Source: Sphingomonas bisphenolicum
GTDB lineage: Bacteria > Pseudomonadota > Alphaproteobacteria > Sphingomonadales > Sphingomonadaceae
Assembly: GCF_024349785.1 (NCBI RefSeq)
Contig: NZ_AP018818.1
Location: 857,501-921,500 of the forward strand
Length of the DNA: 64,000 nt
Direction of reading: 5' to 3'
Shown: positions 21,985 through 30,698 of the stretch, piece by piece
Numbering within the stretch: position 1 is the stretch's first letter
Layout: the number at the start of each line of letters is the position of its first letter
The notes under the pieces: model-generated
The model's input: the letters and a program-made list of their open reading frames with translations, nothing else
The model's database searches: none
What the model was told of the DNA's origin: nothing
Program-made: the position numbers and the translations under genes

Positions 21985-23549
21985 GGCTGCAAGCCTGTGG
22001 CCAAGGGCGCGAGGGTGAAGCTGTCGATATCGACATAGCCGCCCGAGGCGGTGGAATTATAGCAGGACAGTGCGATCTGTTGTCCCTGGAAGGTGCCGGT
22101 GCGCCAGTCGAAGGCAAGCGGGAACGGGCCGCCGACTTCCGTCCATTTGCGGTTGTCGAGGCTGTAGGCGACATGGCCCTGCTTCATGTCAAAATCCATG
22201 TCAGTACGCAGCCATATGCTGTTGCCGGCGATGGCTATGGCGGGGACGCGGACCTGGGTGCGGGGGCCGTCCTTCGTGCTTTCGGTCAGCTGCATCCGCA
22301 GCGATCGTGCGTTTTTCGCACCACCCACGATCGAGATCTGGGCACTATATTTGCCGAAGCTGCCCAAACCGCAGATATCGCTCGCCTTGATACCGGCGAT
22401 GTCGAGTTTTGCGATGGCGCGCATCCTTGGCCCCTGCGCCTTTTGCGTCAGCGTGTTGCGCGCGGTCCAGATGCCGTCCGCACGAGTTGCATGAAGACGC
22501 AGGAAGCCGGGACGCTGCGTCAGCGACCATTTGCTGTCGTCTGGATTATGGTTCCATTGCCATTGCAACCCAAGTTTCGACGAGGAGAAATCATCCGACG
22601 AAGGCGGTTCGGTGAAAGGATGGCCGGCGATCGGCTTGGGCGACCGCTCGGGCACGACGTCGGGCTTGTCTGGCCTGCCCCACCAGGGCCAGTCGTCCTT
22701 CCAGAAGATGGGGCTGATATTGGTCATGCGGCCGATCGCGCCAGCGTCCACCATGACGAAGCCATACCAGCTACCGTTCGGCATATCGACCATCCCGCCC
22801 TGATGGCCGCCGGTCTTGTCATCGATCGACGGTTTGGTTTCCCATGGCCCCCAAAGGCTGCGCGAGCGCGATATAGTCATCGCGAGCTTGCCGGGGATGG
22901 CGTTGAAAAGATAATAATAGCCATTGTGACGGATGATCTTCGATCCCTCCGCGCCCTTGTTATAATAAGTGACTTTTGCGGCGGTGACGGCGGAGAGATC
23001 GTCGTTGAGCGTCAGCAGCGTGACCGTGCCGTCCGAGCCGATCGAGGTGCCGAGATAGGCGGTTCCGTCCGCGTCGATGAACAAGGCGGGATCGAAGGCT
23101 TCGCGGTCCAGTTCCTTATAGGCCCAGGGGCCGCCGATCCTGGCCGATCGGTAGATACGCGTCTTGTGGCCAACCGGGGTGACGGCGAGATAGAACAGGC
23201 CCTTGTGCCAGCGCAGGCTGGCTGCGTAGAAGCCGTGGCGATAGTCGCCACCGTTTTTGAGGTCATAGCGGGGGTCGCCGTCAAGCCGGTCGACCACGTG
23301 GGTCGCGATACGCCAGTTCACCAAATCCTTCGAATGGAGGATGGTGACGCCCGGCGCGTTGGCGAAGGTGGTGGAGACGAAATAGAAATCGTCCTCGACC
23401 CGAATGATGTCGGGATCGGGATAGTCGGCGAACAGCACCGGATTACGATAGGTGCCATCACCCTGATCGGACCGCCAGACCTGCGCGGGCAGGGCGGCGG
23501 CGATCAGGCCGGTGGTGAGGGCGAGGCTAATGCATGCGGTCCGGATCAT
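21981..23549 (-). CDS. GH43 glycosidase with C-terminal beta-sandwich (GH43_12-like)
   Basis: A 522-residue secreted protein with a signal peptide of about 22 residues. The five-bladed propeller carries the GH43 base in YPDPDIIR, the pKa modulator in FDPALFID and the acid in AEGSKIIRHNGYYYL. The C-terminal half is a concanavalin-like sandwich (GLQWQWNHNPDDSKWSL, RPGFLRL, FGKYSAQISI) common to beta-xylosidase/arabinofuranosidase members. The subfamily guess is from memory. It starts 11 bp after the preceding GH43 stop and overlaps GH95 by ATGA. It likely releases xylose or arabinose. Confidence 0.87.
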   Translation of the reverse strand: MIRTACISLALTTGLIAAALPAQVWRSDQGDGTYRNPVLFADYPDPDIIRVEDDFYFVSTTFANAPGVTILHSKDLVNWRIATHVVDRLDGDPRYDLKNGGDYRHGFYAASLRWHKGLFYLAVTPVGHKTRIYRSARIGGPWAYKELDREAFDPALFIDADGTAYLGTSIGSDGTVTLLTLNDDLSAVTAAKVTYYNKGAEGSKIIRHNGYYYLFNAIPGKLAMTISRSRSLWGPWETKPSIDDKTGGHQGGMVDMPNGSWYGFVMVDAGAIGRMTNISPIFWKDDWPWWGRPDKPDVVPERSPKPIAGHPFTEPPSSDDFSSSKLGLQWQWNHNPDDSKWSLTQRPGFLRLHATRADGIWTARNTLTQKAQGPRMRAIAKLDIAGIKASDICGLGSFGKYSAQISIVGGAKNARSLRMQLTESTKDGPRTQVRVPAIAIAGNSIWLRTDMDFDMKQGHVAYSLDNRKWTEVGGPFPLAFDWRTGTFQGQQIALSCYNSTASGGYVDIDSFTLAPLATGLQP

Positions 23550-23560
23550 GGCGGTGCGCC

Positions 23561-25234
23561 TCAGTTGGCCGGCATGTAGTGATAGGGGCCAACGACCGTG
23601 CCGACGAAGCCGCCCGCTTTTTTCGTACTGAGCAGGGTGGCGTCGACGTCAGCCTTCAGCGTCTTAATAGTGCCATCGACGCCATAGTCGAAGGCGATCG
23701 TTCCGCCGGTCGCGCGGATGGTGAGGGTCACAGGGCCGCTAGTGGCGACGGGTGCGGAGGCGACCAGCGTGTCGGCATCCGCCGTGTCGCGGGTGTACAG
23801 GGCGACCACCGGCTTGCCCGCGATCCGGGTGAGGCCGAAGAAGAGGTTGCTGCGATCGCTCTGTACGGCGGCAAGGCCGGCGCGGTCGCCATCCTTGGCC
23901 GGGGTGTAGCGCAGCGTGGTGGAGAAGGTGGCGTTACTATGCTGTTGCCGCCGTCCGATGAAGGCGGGAACGCCGTTCAGGTCACCAAGGGACGCGCCGC
24001 TTTCCAGCGCCAGCGCGCCGCCCGTGAGGTGGTAGAAGGGCTTTTGCGGTGTACGGATGCCGACCCATTCCATCGGCAGCGCCGCGCCGTCGAATTCTTC
24101 GATATAGGCGAAATCGCCGCTGGTGGGCAAAATAGGCTTGGCTTGGGCGGGCAGATTGGGCGCCTTGAGGACATGGGGGATGGCCTGCCCGCGTGGCAGG
24201 ATGATCGGCCATCCGTCCTTCCACTCGACCGGCAGCAGGAAGGTTTCGCGGCCGATATTATAATGATCGTCGCCGTCATAGGGGCGGACGGCCAGGAAGG
24301 TCGCCCACCAGTCGCCATTTTGCGTCTGGACAAGTTCGGCATGGCCGGCCGAGCCGATCATGTCGGGCCGCGCCGGATCAAGATCGCGCTGCGTCAGGAT
24401 CGGGTTGCCCTCGAACGGGATGTAGGGGCCGCGCAATGCCTTTGCACGGAAGACGACCTGAGAATGGTTGACGCTGGTGCCGCCTTCGGCCGCAGTCAGA
24501 TAATAATAGCCGTCCTTGCGGAAGATATGCGGTCCTTCGATCCAGACCGGCTTCCTGGCGATGTCGACGCCGCCGTTGATGAGTTGGGTGCTTTCCCCCA
24601 CCATCTTGTCGGTGCGCCAGTCATATTCCTGAATCCAGATGGCGCGATGTCCGTCGTAGCGGGGCGCTTCGTCGGGCGCGCGGTTGTTGACGATATAGGC
24701 CTTGTCGCCCTCCCAATAGATGGACGGATCGATCCCTTCGAAGGGCAGCCAGATCGGGTTGGACCAGGGGCCGGCCGGGTCTCGGGCGGTGATGACGAAA
24801 TTGCCCTTACATTCGACGCAGGTGTTGACGATGTAGAAGGTGCCGTCGTGATAACTGATATCGGGCGCGAACACCGCCTGCGAGGTCCGACGGCCGTCGA
24901 AGTTCAACTGTTCGGGCCGGTCGATGGCATTGGCGATCTGGGTCCAGTTGACCAGATCCTTCGACCGGAAGATCGGCAGTCCCGGATAATGGGCGAAGGA
25001 CGAATTGACGAGATAATAGTCGTCGCCAACACGTGTCACCGACGGGTCCGGATAATAGCCGGTCAGGATCGGATTGCGATATTCACCGGGCTTGACCACG
25101 ACCTTTTCCGTCGAATGCCCTTTATAGGTAAAGCGTTCGAACCGCGCCGGGGCGGCGTGGGCGGAGGCGGCGAACAGCGACAGAGACAGTATCGAAGGCA
25201 TGAGCGCAGACAGGCGCAAAGTACGTCGGGCCAT
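23561..25234 (-). CDS. GH43 glycosidase, first gene of the GH operon
   Basis: A 557-residue secreted enzyme with an N-terminal signal (LRLSALMPSILSLSLFAASAHA). GH43 motifs are YYPDPSVTRVGDDYYL (base Asp), GIDPSIYW (modulator) and WIEGPHIFRKDGYYYL (acid Glu). A C-terminal GH43_C2-like sandwich follows (FAYIEEFDGAALPMEW onward). A frame extends to 25276, but ATG 25234 has a perfect GGAGGAGAG ribosome site. The GTTAGCGCTAAC operator lies 48 bp upstream. Context supports beta-xylosidase or alpha-L-arabinofuranosidase action; which one cannot be read from sequence alone. Confidence 0.88.
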   Translation of the reverse strand: MARRTLRLSALMPSILSLSLFAASAHAAPARFERFTYKGHSTEKVVVKPGEYRNPILTGYYPDPSVTRVGDDYYLVNSSFAHYPGLPIFRSKDLVNWTQIANAIDRPEQLNFDGRRTSQAVFAPDISYHDGTFYIVNTCVECKGNFVITARDPAGPWSNPIWLPFEGIDPSIYWEGDKAYIVNNRAPDEAPRYDGHRAIWIQEYDWRTDKMVGESTQLINGGVDIARKPVWIEGPHIFRKDGYYYLTAAEGGTSVNHSQVVFRAKALRGPYIPFEGNPILTQRDLDPARPDMIGSAGHAELVQTQNGDWWATFLAVRPYDGDDHYNIGRETFLLPVEWKDGWPIILPRGQAIPHVLKAPNLPAQAKPILPTSGDFAYIEEFDGAALPMEWVGIRTPQKPFYHLTGGALALESGASLGDLNGVPAFIGRRQQHSNATFSTTLRYTPAKDGDRAGLAAVQSDRSNLFFGLTRIAGKPVVALYTRDTADADTLVASAPVATSGPVTLTIRATGGTIAFDYGVDGTIKTLKADVDATLLSTKKAGGFVGTVVGPYHYMPAN

Positions 25235-25281
25235 GATTATTCTCTCCTCCCACTGCTGCGCTGACGCGCGCCGCATCTATC

Positions 25282-25293
25282 GTTAGCGCTAAC
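25282..25293. promoter_or_regulatory. LacI-type operator GTTAGCGCTAAC (GH operon)
   Basis: A perfect 12-bp palindrome with the central CG typical of LacI-family sites, 48 bp before the start of the five-gene GH operon. Identical copies are at 30594 and 62739. It resembles the XylR/xyl-box palindromes known from Caulobacter and Xanthomonas. Binding by the LacI protein at 26521-27567 is inferred. Confidence 0.85.
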
Positions 25294-25327
25294 ATAATCC
25301 GCTATGAATGTTCGGCGCAAGCTGTGT

Positions 25328-26317
25328 TTATGTTTCCGGATCACTGGCCGTGACACCGGCCTCCGTTTGCACGACGGTCTTCATGGTGCCGTCCGACTCA
25401 TATTCCAGCCGCTCCACCGTCACGGCACGACGCCCGATCGCGCCACTCTGGTCGCCGATGGCGAGCGCTGCATTGTGCAGGAAAATATACCATTGTTTCT
25501 TGAACTCGGTGATGCCGGCGTGGATGGTGAAACTGTATTTGCCCGACCCGGTCAATTCCCCGCGATAGATCCAGGGGCCGCCGAGCGACGGTGCCGTAGC
25601 GTAGGAGATACGCTCGTCGCGATGGGTGGCGCGGTCGAGCGAGGCGTAGGTCAGATAATAGAGCTTGCCCCGCTTGTGCAGCCAGGGCCCTTCCTCGAAA
25701 TGCGGCGGTGTGATCTCGCGGATCGGCCCGTCGATCTCGATCATGTTGGGCTTGAGCTTCGCGATATAGCATTGGCGATTGCCCCAGGCGATCCACGTGA
25801 CGTCGTCATCGTCGGTAAAGACGGTTGGGTCGATATCCTCCCAACTATGCGTGCCCTTGGGCGTCATCTGGTTGGTGATGAGCGCCGATCCCTTAGCATC
25901 GACGAACGGGCCGGTGGGCTTGTCGGCAACCGCCACAGCGATCGCCTTGCCCGGATGCGTGCCGTCATGTTCGACTGCAGCGTAAAACCAGTATTTGTCA
26001 TTCTTCTTGATGGTCTGCGACGCCCAGGCGTCCTTCTTGGCCCATTTGAAGTCGGACACGTTCATGATCGGGCCATGGTCGGTCCAATGTCGCATGTCGG
26101 TGGTTGAATAGACGAGCCATTCGCGCATGTTGAACATTTCGTCCCGTTGCGCCTCGTCATGGCCGACATAGAGATAGAGACGGTTCCCATCGACCATCGG
26201 CGCAGGGTCCGCGGTGAACTTGTCTCGGATGATGGGATTGGTGCCGGGTGCGTCCTGCGACAGGGCTGGCGCCGCCATGGCGTTGAGGAGGAAAAAGGCA
26301 AGGAGCGAGCGGCGCAT
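25328..26317 (-). CDS. Single-domain GH43 glycosidase
   Basis: A 329-residue secreted GH43 propeller with a short signal peptide ending near ALSQ. Catalytic positions are in KFTADPAPMV (base), DIDPTVFTDDD (modulator) and FEEGPWLHKRGKLYYLTY (acid). It has no accessory domain, unlike the other three GH43 proteins here. It is divergent from the LacI gene across ~200 bp and has an AAGGA ribosome site. The same-strand GH operon begins 94 bp further on with its own operator. Members with this short form include exo-arabinanases, galactan-active enzymes and arabinofuranosidases, so substrate is open. Confidence 0.85.
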   Translation of the reverse strand: MRRSLLAFFLLNAMAAPALSQDAPGTNPIIRDKFTADPAPMVDGNRLYLYVGHDEAQRDEMFNMREWLVYSTTDMRHWTDHGPIMNVSDFKWAKKDAWASQTIKKNDKYWFYAAVEHDGTHPGKAIAVAVADKPTGPFVDAKGSALITNQMTPKGTHSWEDIDPTVFTDDDDVTWIAWGNRQCYIAKLKPNMIEIDGPIREITPPHFEEGPWLHKRGKLYYLTYASLDRATHRDERISYATAPSLGGPWIYRGELTGSGKYSFTIHAGITEFKKQWYIFLHNAALAIGDQSGAIGRRAVTVERLEYESDGTMKTVVQTEAGVTASDPET

Positions 26318-26520
26318 GAAGATGGTCCTTATGGATGGACGTCAGGAGAGGATGATGCGGTGCGCTTCCCCTTTAGGATTGGGTCCGCCTTGCTGTTTTC
26401 GCCGTCAGTTGGCTGTGATCGATGGGAGTGGCCTTGAAGGAAGGCCCGTATTTCCTGCTTTGCCGATGCCGGTCCATGTTTTAGGTCGGCTGATCGATTT
26501 GGGAGCGCGTAAGGAAAAAC

Positions 26521-27567
26521 ATGGCACGATCGCAGCAGGTGGGGCGTGGCGCGACCATAGTGGATGTTGCAAAGCGCGCCGGGGTTTCCTCGATGACCGT
26601 ATCGCGGGTCATCAATGGGCGATCGGGCGTCAGCGCGGAAACGCGCGCGGCTGTCGAGGACGCCATCAAGGCGCTTGCCTACACGCCCAATGTCGCGGCG
26701 CGCAATCTGGTGAATTCGACGGAATTGCGGATCGGCATCATCTATTCCAATGCGAGCGCCGCCTTCATGAGCGAGTTTTTGACGGGCGTCTTCGAGGAGG
26801 CGTCGTCGCGCGGCGCCAGACTGATGTTGCTGAAAGGAGAAGGCGGGCGCCCTCCGGCGGTCGAAGCCATTGAAGATCTGGTTGCATCCGGGCTGAGCGG
26901 CGCTTTGCTGGCCCCCCCGCTGGGGGAGGCGCCCGATGTGCTGCGCGTGCTGCGGGATGCAGGATGCGCTATGGCGGCGGTGGGGGCCTATCAGACGCCC
27001 GGTACGATCTGCGTTCGCATCGACGATCGCGCGGCGTCCTACCAGATGGCCCGGTTGCTGCTTGATCTGGGCCACCGGCAACTGGGTTTCATATTGGGCA
27101 ACCCCGACCAAGCGGCGAGCGCGGAACGGATGGCCGGATTCTATGCAGCGGTCCGTGAAACCGGTGGGGTGGAGGTCCATGTAGTTCAGGGCGACTTCAC
27201 CTATGCGTCGGGACTGGCCGCAGCCGAGCATCTGTTGACATTGCCCAGGCGGCCGACCGCCATTTTCGCAAGTAATGATGACATGGCCGCCGCGGTCGTT
27301 TCTGTAGCGCATCGGCGGCATCTGGACGTTCCGACCGAACTCGCTGTGGCAGGGTTCGACGATACCACCCTGGCAAGCACGCTGTGGCCCCCGTTGACTA
27401 CAGTCCATCAACCTGTGCGCGAACTCGCGGCCGAAGCGCTGAGCCTGTTGATCGCCGAAATCGCGGCGAAAAAGGGCAAATCGCGCGTCCCACGCGAAAC
27501 CATCCTCGATCACAGGATCGTCGAGCGTCAATCGACCGGCGCGCATATGTCGTCATTACCTTCATAG
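26521..27567 (+). CDS. LacI-family transcriptional regulator (XylR-like candidate)
   Basis: A 348-residue repressor. Residues 12-60 form the LacI HTH and hinge (TIVDVAKRAGVSSMTVSRVINGRSGVSAETRAAV, then YTPNVAARNL). The rest is a periplasmic-binding-protein-like effector domain (LRIGIIYSNASAAFMSEFL, IFASNDDMAAAVV, VAGFDDTTLASTLWPPLTTVHQP). The start has an AAGGA site. It sits in the middle of the glycan locus, divergent from one GH43 gene and convergent with another; its last 40 bp overlap that gene. It is the likely ligand of the GTTAGCGCTAAC sites. The inducer is unknown but probably a pentose, oligosaccharide or sugar acid. Confidence 0.93.
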   Translation: MARSQQVGRGATIVDVAKRAGVSSMTVSRVINGRSGVSAETRAAVEDAIKALAYTPNVAARNLVNSTELRIGIIYSNASAAFMSEFLTGVFEEASSRGARLMLLKGEGGRPPAVEAIEDLVASGLSGALLAPPLGEAPDVLRVLRDAGCAMAAVGAYQTPGTICVRIDDRAASYQMARLLLDLGHRQLGFILGNPDQAASAERMAGFYAAVRETGGVEVHVVQGDFTYASGLAAAEHLLTLPRRPTAIFASNDDMAAAVVSVAHRRHLDVPTELAVAGFDDTTLASTLWPPLTTVHQPVRELAAEALSLLIAEIAAKKGKSRVPRETILDHRIVERQSTGAHMSSLPS

Positions 27568-29162
27568 AGGAACCAGGCGAAATCGGCTGGGGTCGCCATG
27601 CCGGACAAATCCTGACAGGCCATGCCGACGAAGGTCCCGGTGAAATTGGGAAGGCCGGGACAAGTGACCTCATCCGAGAGGATCGTCGCATCGAGTTGTT
27701 GGGGCAGTATATGCCAGATTGATGCCCCTTCGCTGCGCCAACCGAAGATCAGCGCATCTCCGTCGACTTGTGCCCTCAGCTCGATCGATCCTTCCGGCAG
27801 CGGTCCGATCACCTCGATAGTAATGCCTTCCGCAAGGGCGGGCGATGCGATCATCAGCTGTAACTCGCGAATGTCCGCTTCCTTGCTGATGCTCAGATAG
27901 TAAAATTTCGTGCTGTTATAGTAGAGGATGAGGCCCGCTGCCTGCTGAAAGCAACAGGGCGAAAAGTCCACGCATGTCGTCGCGGTGAAGCGACCATGTT
28001 CCAGCCGGCGGGCGACAAGCGCCTGTTCGAAATGGCTGCCGACGGTTTCCCGGCCATGCAGTCTCAGGAAGCCGGGCCGTTCGGACAGGCTGAAAAGCCG
28101 CTCCGGCATGGGGGTGCGTAACCATTGAAATTCTGGGGGTAAATCCCCGCGATCAAAGCCGCCATCCCATCTGTTCTGGGGCCAGGGCATCGACGGCAGT
28201 TTGGGCGCCTCAGGGGCCTCCATCGGCTGTGCGCTGCCGTCCAGCGTTCGGAGCCATCCATCGTCATGCCATCGCATCGGCTGGATCGCCGTCTCGCGGC
28301 CAAGGATACATCGCTCTCGCTTCGGGATGGGCCGTCCGCACAGATAGGCGAGCCACGGCGTGCCATCCTTCAGTTCCACCAAGTCGCCATGGCCTGTGCG
28401 CGTAAGCGGCCCTTCGCGATTGCCGGCCGCTGTCAGTACCACGGCGTCGGGGTGAATCGCATATGGACCCAGCAGGTCGCGGGAACGGGCCATCACCACC
28501 GCATGATCCCAGCCGGTGCCGCCTTCCGCCACCAAAAGATGATACCATCCGTCGCGCTTGTAGATGTGGGGGCCTTCCGTGAAACCCAGATCGGTTCCTT
28601 CGAAAATCAGATGGGGCTGGCCAACGAGTTTCAGGGCGGCGCGATCCAGTTCCTGGATCTGGATGCCCGCGAAACGGCCGCGGCCGGGACGGTGATCCCA
28701 GAGCATGTTCAGCATCCAGCTTCGCCCGTCCTCGTCGTGAAACAAGGCGGGATCAAAACCGCTGCTGTTGAGGTGGACGGCGTCCGACCAGTCGCCGTCA
28801 ATCTGGTCGCAATAGACGACATAATTGGGGAAGTCGCGCAATGACGCGCCCTTCGCGCCGTTGACCGTGGTGACGCCGTACCGCTTCACATTGGTGAAGA
28901 TGAGCCAGAAGCGGCCATCGGCATAGCTGAGGTCGGGCGCCCAGACGCCGCAGGAATCGGGCACGCCGCGCATGTCCAGTTGTGACGCGCGCGCCAATGG
29001 GCGGCCGATCAGCCGCCAATGTTCCAGATCACGGCTATGGTGAATCTGCACGCCCGGATACCATTCGAAGGTCGATGTCGCGATGTAGAAATCATCGCCA
29101 ACCCGCAGGATCGATGGATCGGGATTAAAACCCGGAAGGATGGGATTTGAGATGATGTTCAT
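27528..29162 (-). CDS. GH43_11-like beta-xylosidase/alpha-L-arabinofuranosidase
   Basis: A 544-residue enzyme without a signal peptide, so probably cytoplasmic. It starts NPILPGFNPDPSILRVGDDFY with the GH43 base Asp at residue ~14, then GFDPALFHDEDGRSW (modulator) and FTEGPHIYKRDGWYHLL (acid). The ~200-residue C-terminal sandwich (FQWLRTPMP, LSERPGFLRLHG, AGLILYYNSTKFYYL) closes the active site in well-studied beta-xylosidases of this type. An open frame runs further upstream inside the MFS gene, but ATG 29162 overlaps the MFS stop (ATGA), fixing the start. It would cleave imported xylo- or arabino-oligosaccharides. Confidence 0.92.
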   Translation of the reverse strand: MNIISNPILPGFNPDPSILRVGDDFYIATSTFEWYPGVQIHHSRDLEHWRLIGRPLARASQLDMRGVPDSCGVWAPDLSYADGRFWLIFTNVKRYGVTTVNGAKGASLRDFPNYVVYCDQIDGDWSDAVHLNSSGFDPALFHDEDGRSWMLNMLWDHRPGRGRFAGIQIQELDRAALKLVGQPHLIFEGTDLGFTEGPHIYKRDGWYHLLVAEGGTGWDHAVVMARSRDLLGPYAIHPDAVVLTAAGNREGPLTRTGHGDLVELKDGTPWLAYLCGRPIPKRERCILGRETAIQPMRWHDDGWLRTLDGSAQPMEAPEAPKLPSMPWPQNRWDGGFDRGDLPPEFQWLRTPMPERLFSLSERPGFLRLHGRETVGSHFEQALVARRLEHGRFTATTCVDFSPCCFQQAAGLILYYNSTKFYYLSISKEADIRELQLMIASPALAEGITIEVIGPLPEGSIELRAQVDGDALIFGWRSEGASIWHILPQQLDATILSDEVTCPGLPNFTGTFVGMACQDLSGMATPADFAWFLYEGNDDICAPVD

Positions 29163-30403
29163 GCCGGTTTGCGTATCAACGTCCACAAGAGAATGGCGCC
29201 CAGCAGGTCCAGGAGGCCAAGGATGATGAAGAATGGGCCGTAGCCGACCTGGTCGACGGTCTGGCCCAGGAGGAGCGTGAAGACGAGAACGCCCAGATTG
29301 CCCGCCAGTCCGGCCAGACCTGCCGCGGTGGCCACCATGTTGCGCGGAAAGAGGTCCGACGCCATCGTGATGACGGTGACCGACAGCGTCTGATGCGCGA
29401 ACCCGCCCAGACAGAGCAACGCTATCGCGACATAAGGGTTCGTCGCCATGCCGACAAAGGCCATGCCGGTCATCATCACGGCGCCCAAAGTGAAGGTCCA
29501 GCGGCGGGCATCGATCAGGTCGACGTTGCGCCGTTGCAGGAAGGTGACGACGGCCGGACCGAACAGGCATCCAAGATCGGCCGCGAGAAAGGGTAGCCAG
29601 GCGAAGAGCGCGATCTGCGTCAGATCGAAACCGCGCACGCGGGCCAGATATAAGGGCATCCAGAAGGACAACATGCCCCATACCGGATCGGCGAGCATCC
29701 TGGGTAGGGCAATCCCCCAAAGGTCGCGTTGGCGCAGCAGCGACAGGATGGACGCGCGTGTCGCCTGCGGGGCGAGCCGGGCCTCCTGTCCACTGGCAAT
29801 ATAGTCGCGTTCCTGTGCGGTCAGTCGCGGGTGGTGGGCGGGGCTATTATAATAAAATAGCCAGAGTAATGCCCAGATCAGACCGATGGCCCCAGCAATG
29901 ACGAACGCCAGCCGCCAACTGTGCATCATGACGGCCCATGCTACCAATGGCGGCGCGAAAACGGCGCCGAAGGACGCGCCGATATTGTAGACGCCGCCGG
30001 CCAGCCCACGTTCCTTGGAGGGGAACCATTCGGCCACCAGCTTCTGGCCTGCGGGTTGCGCGGAACCCTCGGCCAATCCCAGCAAGCCGCGCAGGGCCGC
30101 AAATCCGAACCAGCCGTTGACGAAGCCATGCGCCATTGTGATGAGCGACCAGGCGGCGACGCAGACGCCAAAACCGATACGCAATCCTACGCTGTCGAGA
30201 AAATAGCCTGCCGCTGGCTGAAACATGACGCCGAGCTGAAACGCGCTCGTGATCCAGCCATATTCGACACTGTTTATCGACTGTTCCGTCAGAATGATCG
30301 GCGCCGCGACCCCCAGGACGGAACGCGAAAGATAGTTGATGACCATCGCGCCCACGAACAGGCCGATGATGGTCCATCTTATTTTTCCCATGCGCCCGGT
30401 CAT
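29159..30403 (-). CDS. MFS transporter, ACS/hexuronate-transporter-like
   Basis: An inner-membrane permease of ~414 residues with 12 predicted helices. Motifs of the anion:cation symporter (ExuT-like) group are seen: NYLSRSVLGVAAP in helix 1, RGLLGLAEGSAQPAGQKLVAEWFPSKERGLAGGVYNIGASFG, and a central loop near TAQERDYI. ATG 30403 and GTG 30412 are both possible starts. It is coupled by ATGA to the downstream cytoplasmic GH43, which suggests it imports the oligosaccharide or uronate-decorated sugar that this enzyme cuts. A degenerate LacI-type palindrome lies just upstream. Confidence 0.88.
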   Translation of the reverse strand: MTGRMGKIRWTIIGLFVGAMVINYLSRSVLGVAAPIILTEQSINSVEYGWITSAFQLGVMFQPAAGYFLDSVGLRIGFGVCVAAWSLITMAHGFVNGWFGFAALRGLLGLAEGSAQPAGQKLVAEWFPSKERGLAGGVYNIGASFGAVFAPPLVAWAVMMHSWRLAFVIAGAIGLIWALLWLFYYNSPAHHPRLTAQERDYIASGQEARLAPQATRASILSLLRQRDLWGIALPRMLADPVWGMLSFWMPLYLARVRGFDLTQIALFAWLPFLAADLGCLFGPAVVTFLQRRNVDLIDARRWTFTLGAVMMTGMAFVGMATNPYVAIALLCLGGFAHQTLSVTVITMASDLFPRNMVATAAGLAGLAGNLGVLVFTLLLGQTVDQVGYGPFFIILGLLDLLGAILLWTLIRKPA

Positions 30404-30417
30404 CGCAACCACCGCTT

Positions 30418-30429
30418 GATAACGTTAAC
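30418..30429. promoter_or_regulatory. Degenerate LacI-type operator (MFS-GH43 operon)
   Basis: GATAACGTTAAC, with central ACGT, differs from GTTAGCGCTAAC at three positions and sits immediately before the MFS start. Position and the shared ends suggest a weaker site for the same regulator. Confidence 0.5.
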
Positions 30430-30593
30430 ATAAATTATCGGGGACGGACGCCGTGGGCGTAACATCGCGGATTTCCTATGATCCGCGCGCTTGCGTGTAT
30501 GAAGTGACGCTAGTCGTTCCAACGCATGACATCCTCATCTTTTCAGTCTTGTCAGACTATTGACAACAATCCTGGAAGATATCAATAGACGTT

Positions 30594-30605
30594 GTTAGCG
30601 CTAAC
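30594..30605. promoter_or_regulatory. LacI-type operator GTTAGCGCTAAC (TonB receptor)
   Basis: A perfect copy of the 25282 palindrome, 93 bp before the TonB receptor start. A TTGACA hexamer at 30560-30565 could be the -35 box, which would put the operator over the transcription start. No strong -10 box could be fixed. Confidence 0.85.
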
Positions 30606-30698
30606 TAAATTTCTGTCGAGTCTTTGACATGGTCGGCAGAAGAGGTGCCGTTCCGGAGCTTGCTCCGCGACAGACAGAAAAATCCAGGGGAGAGCATT

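Noticed and set aside
27528..29720. 730-codon version of the GH43_11-like gene
   Set aside because: The extra N-terminus lies inside the MFS gene and is Arg-rich shadow sequence; the true start is the ATGA overlap at 29162.
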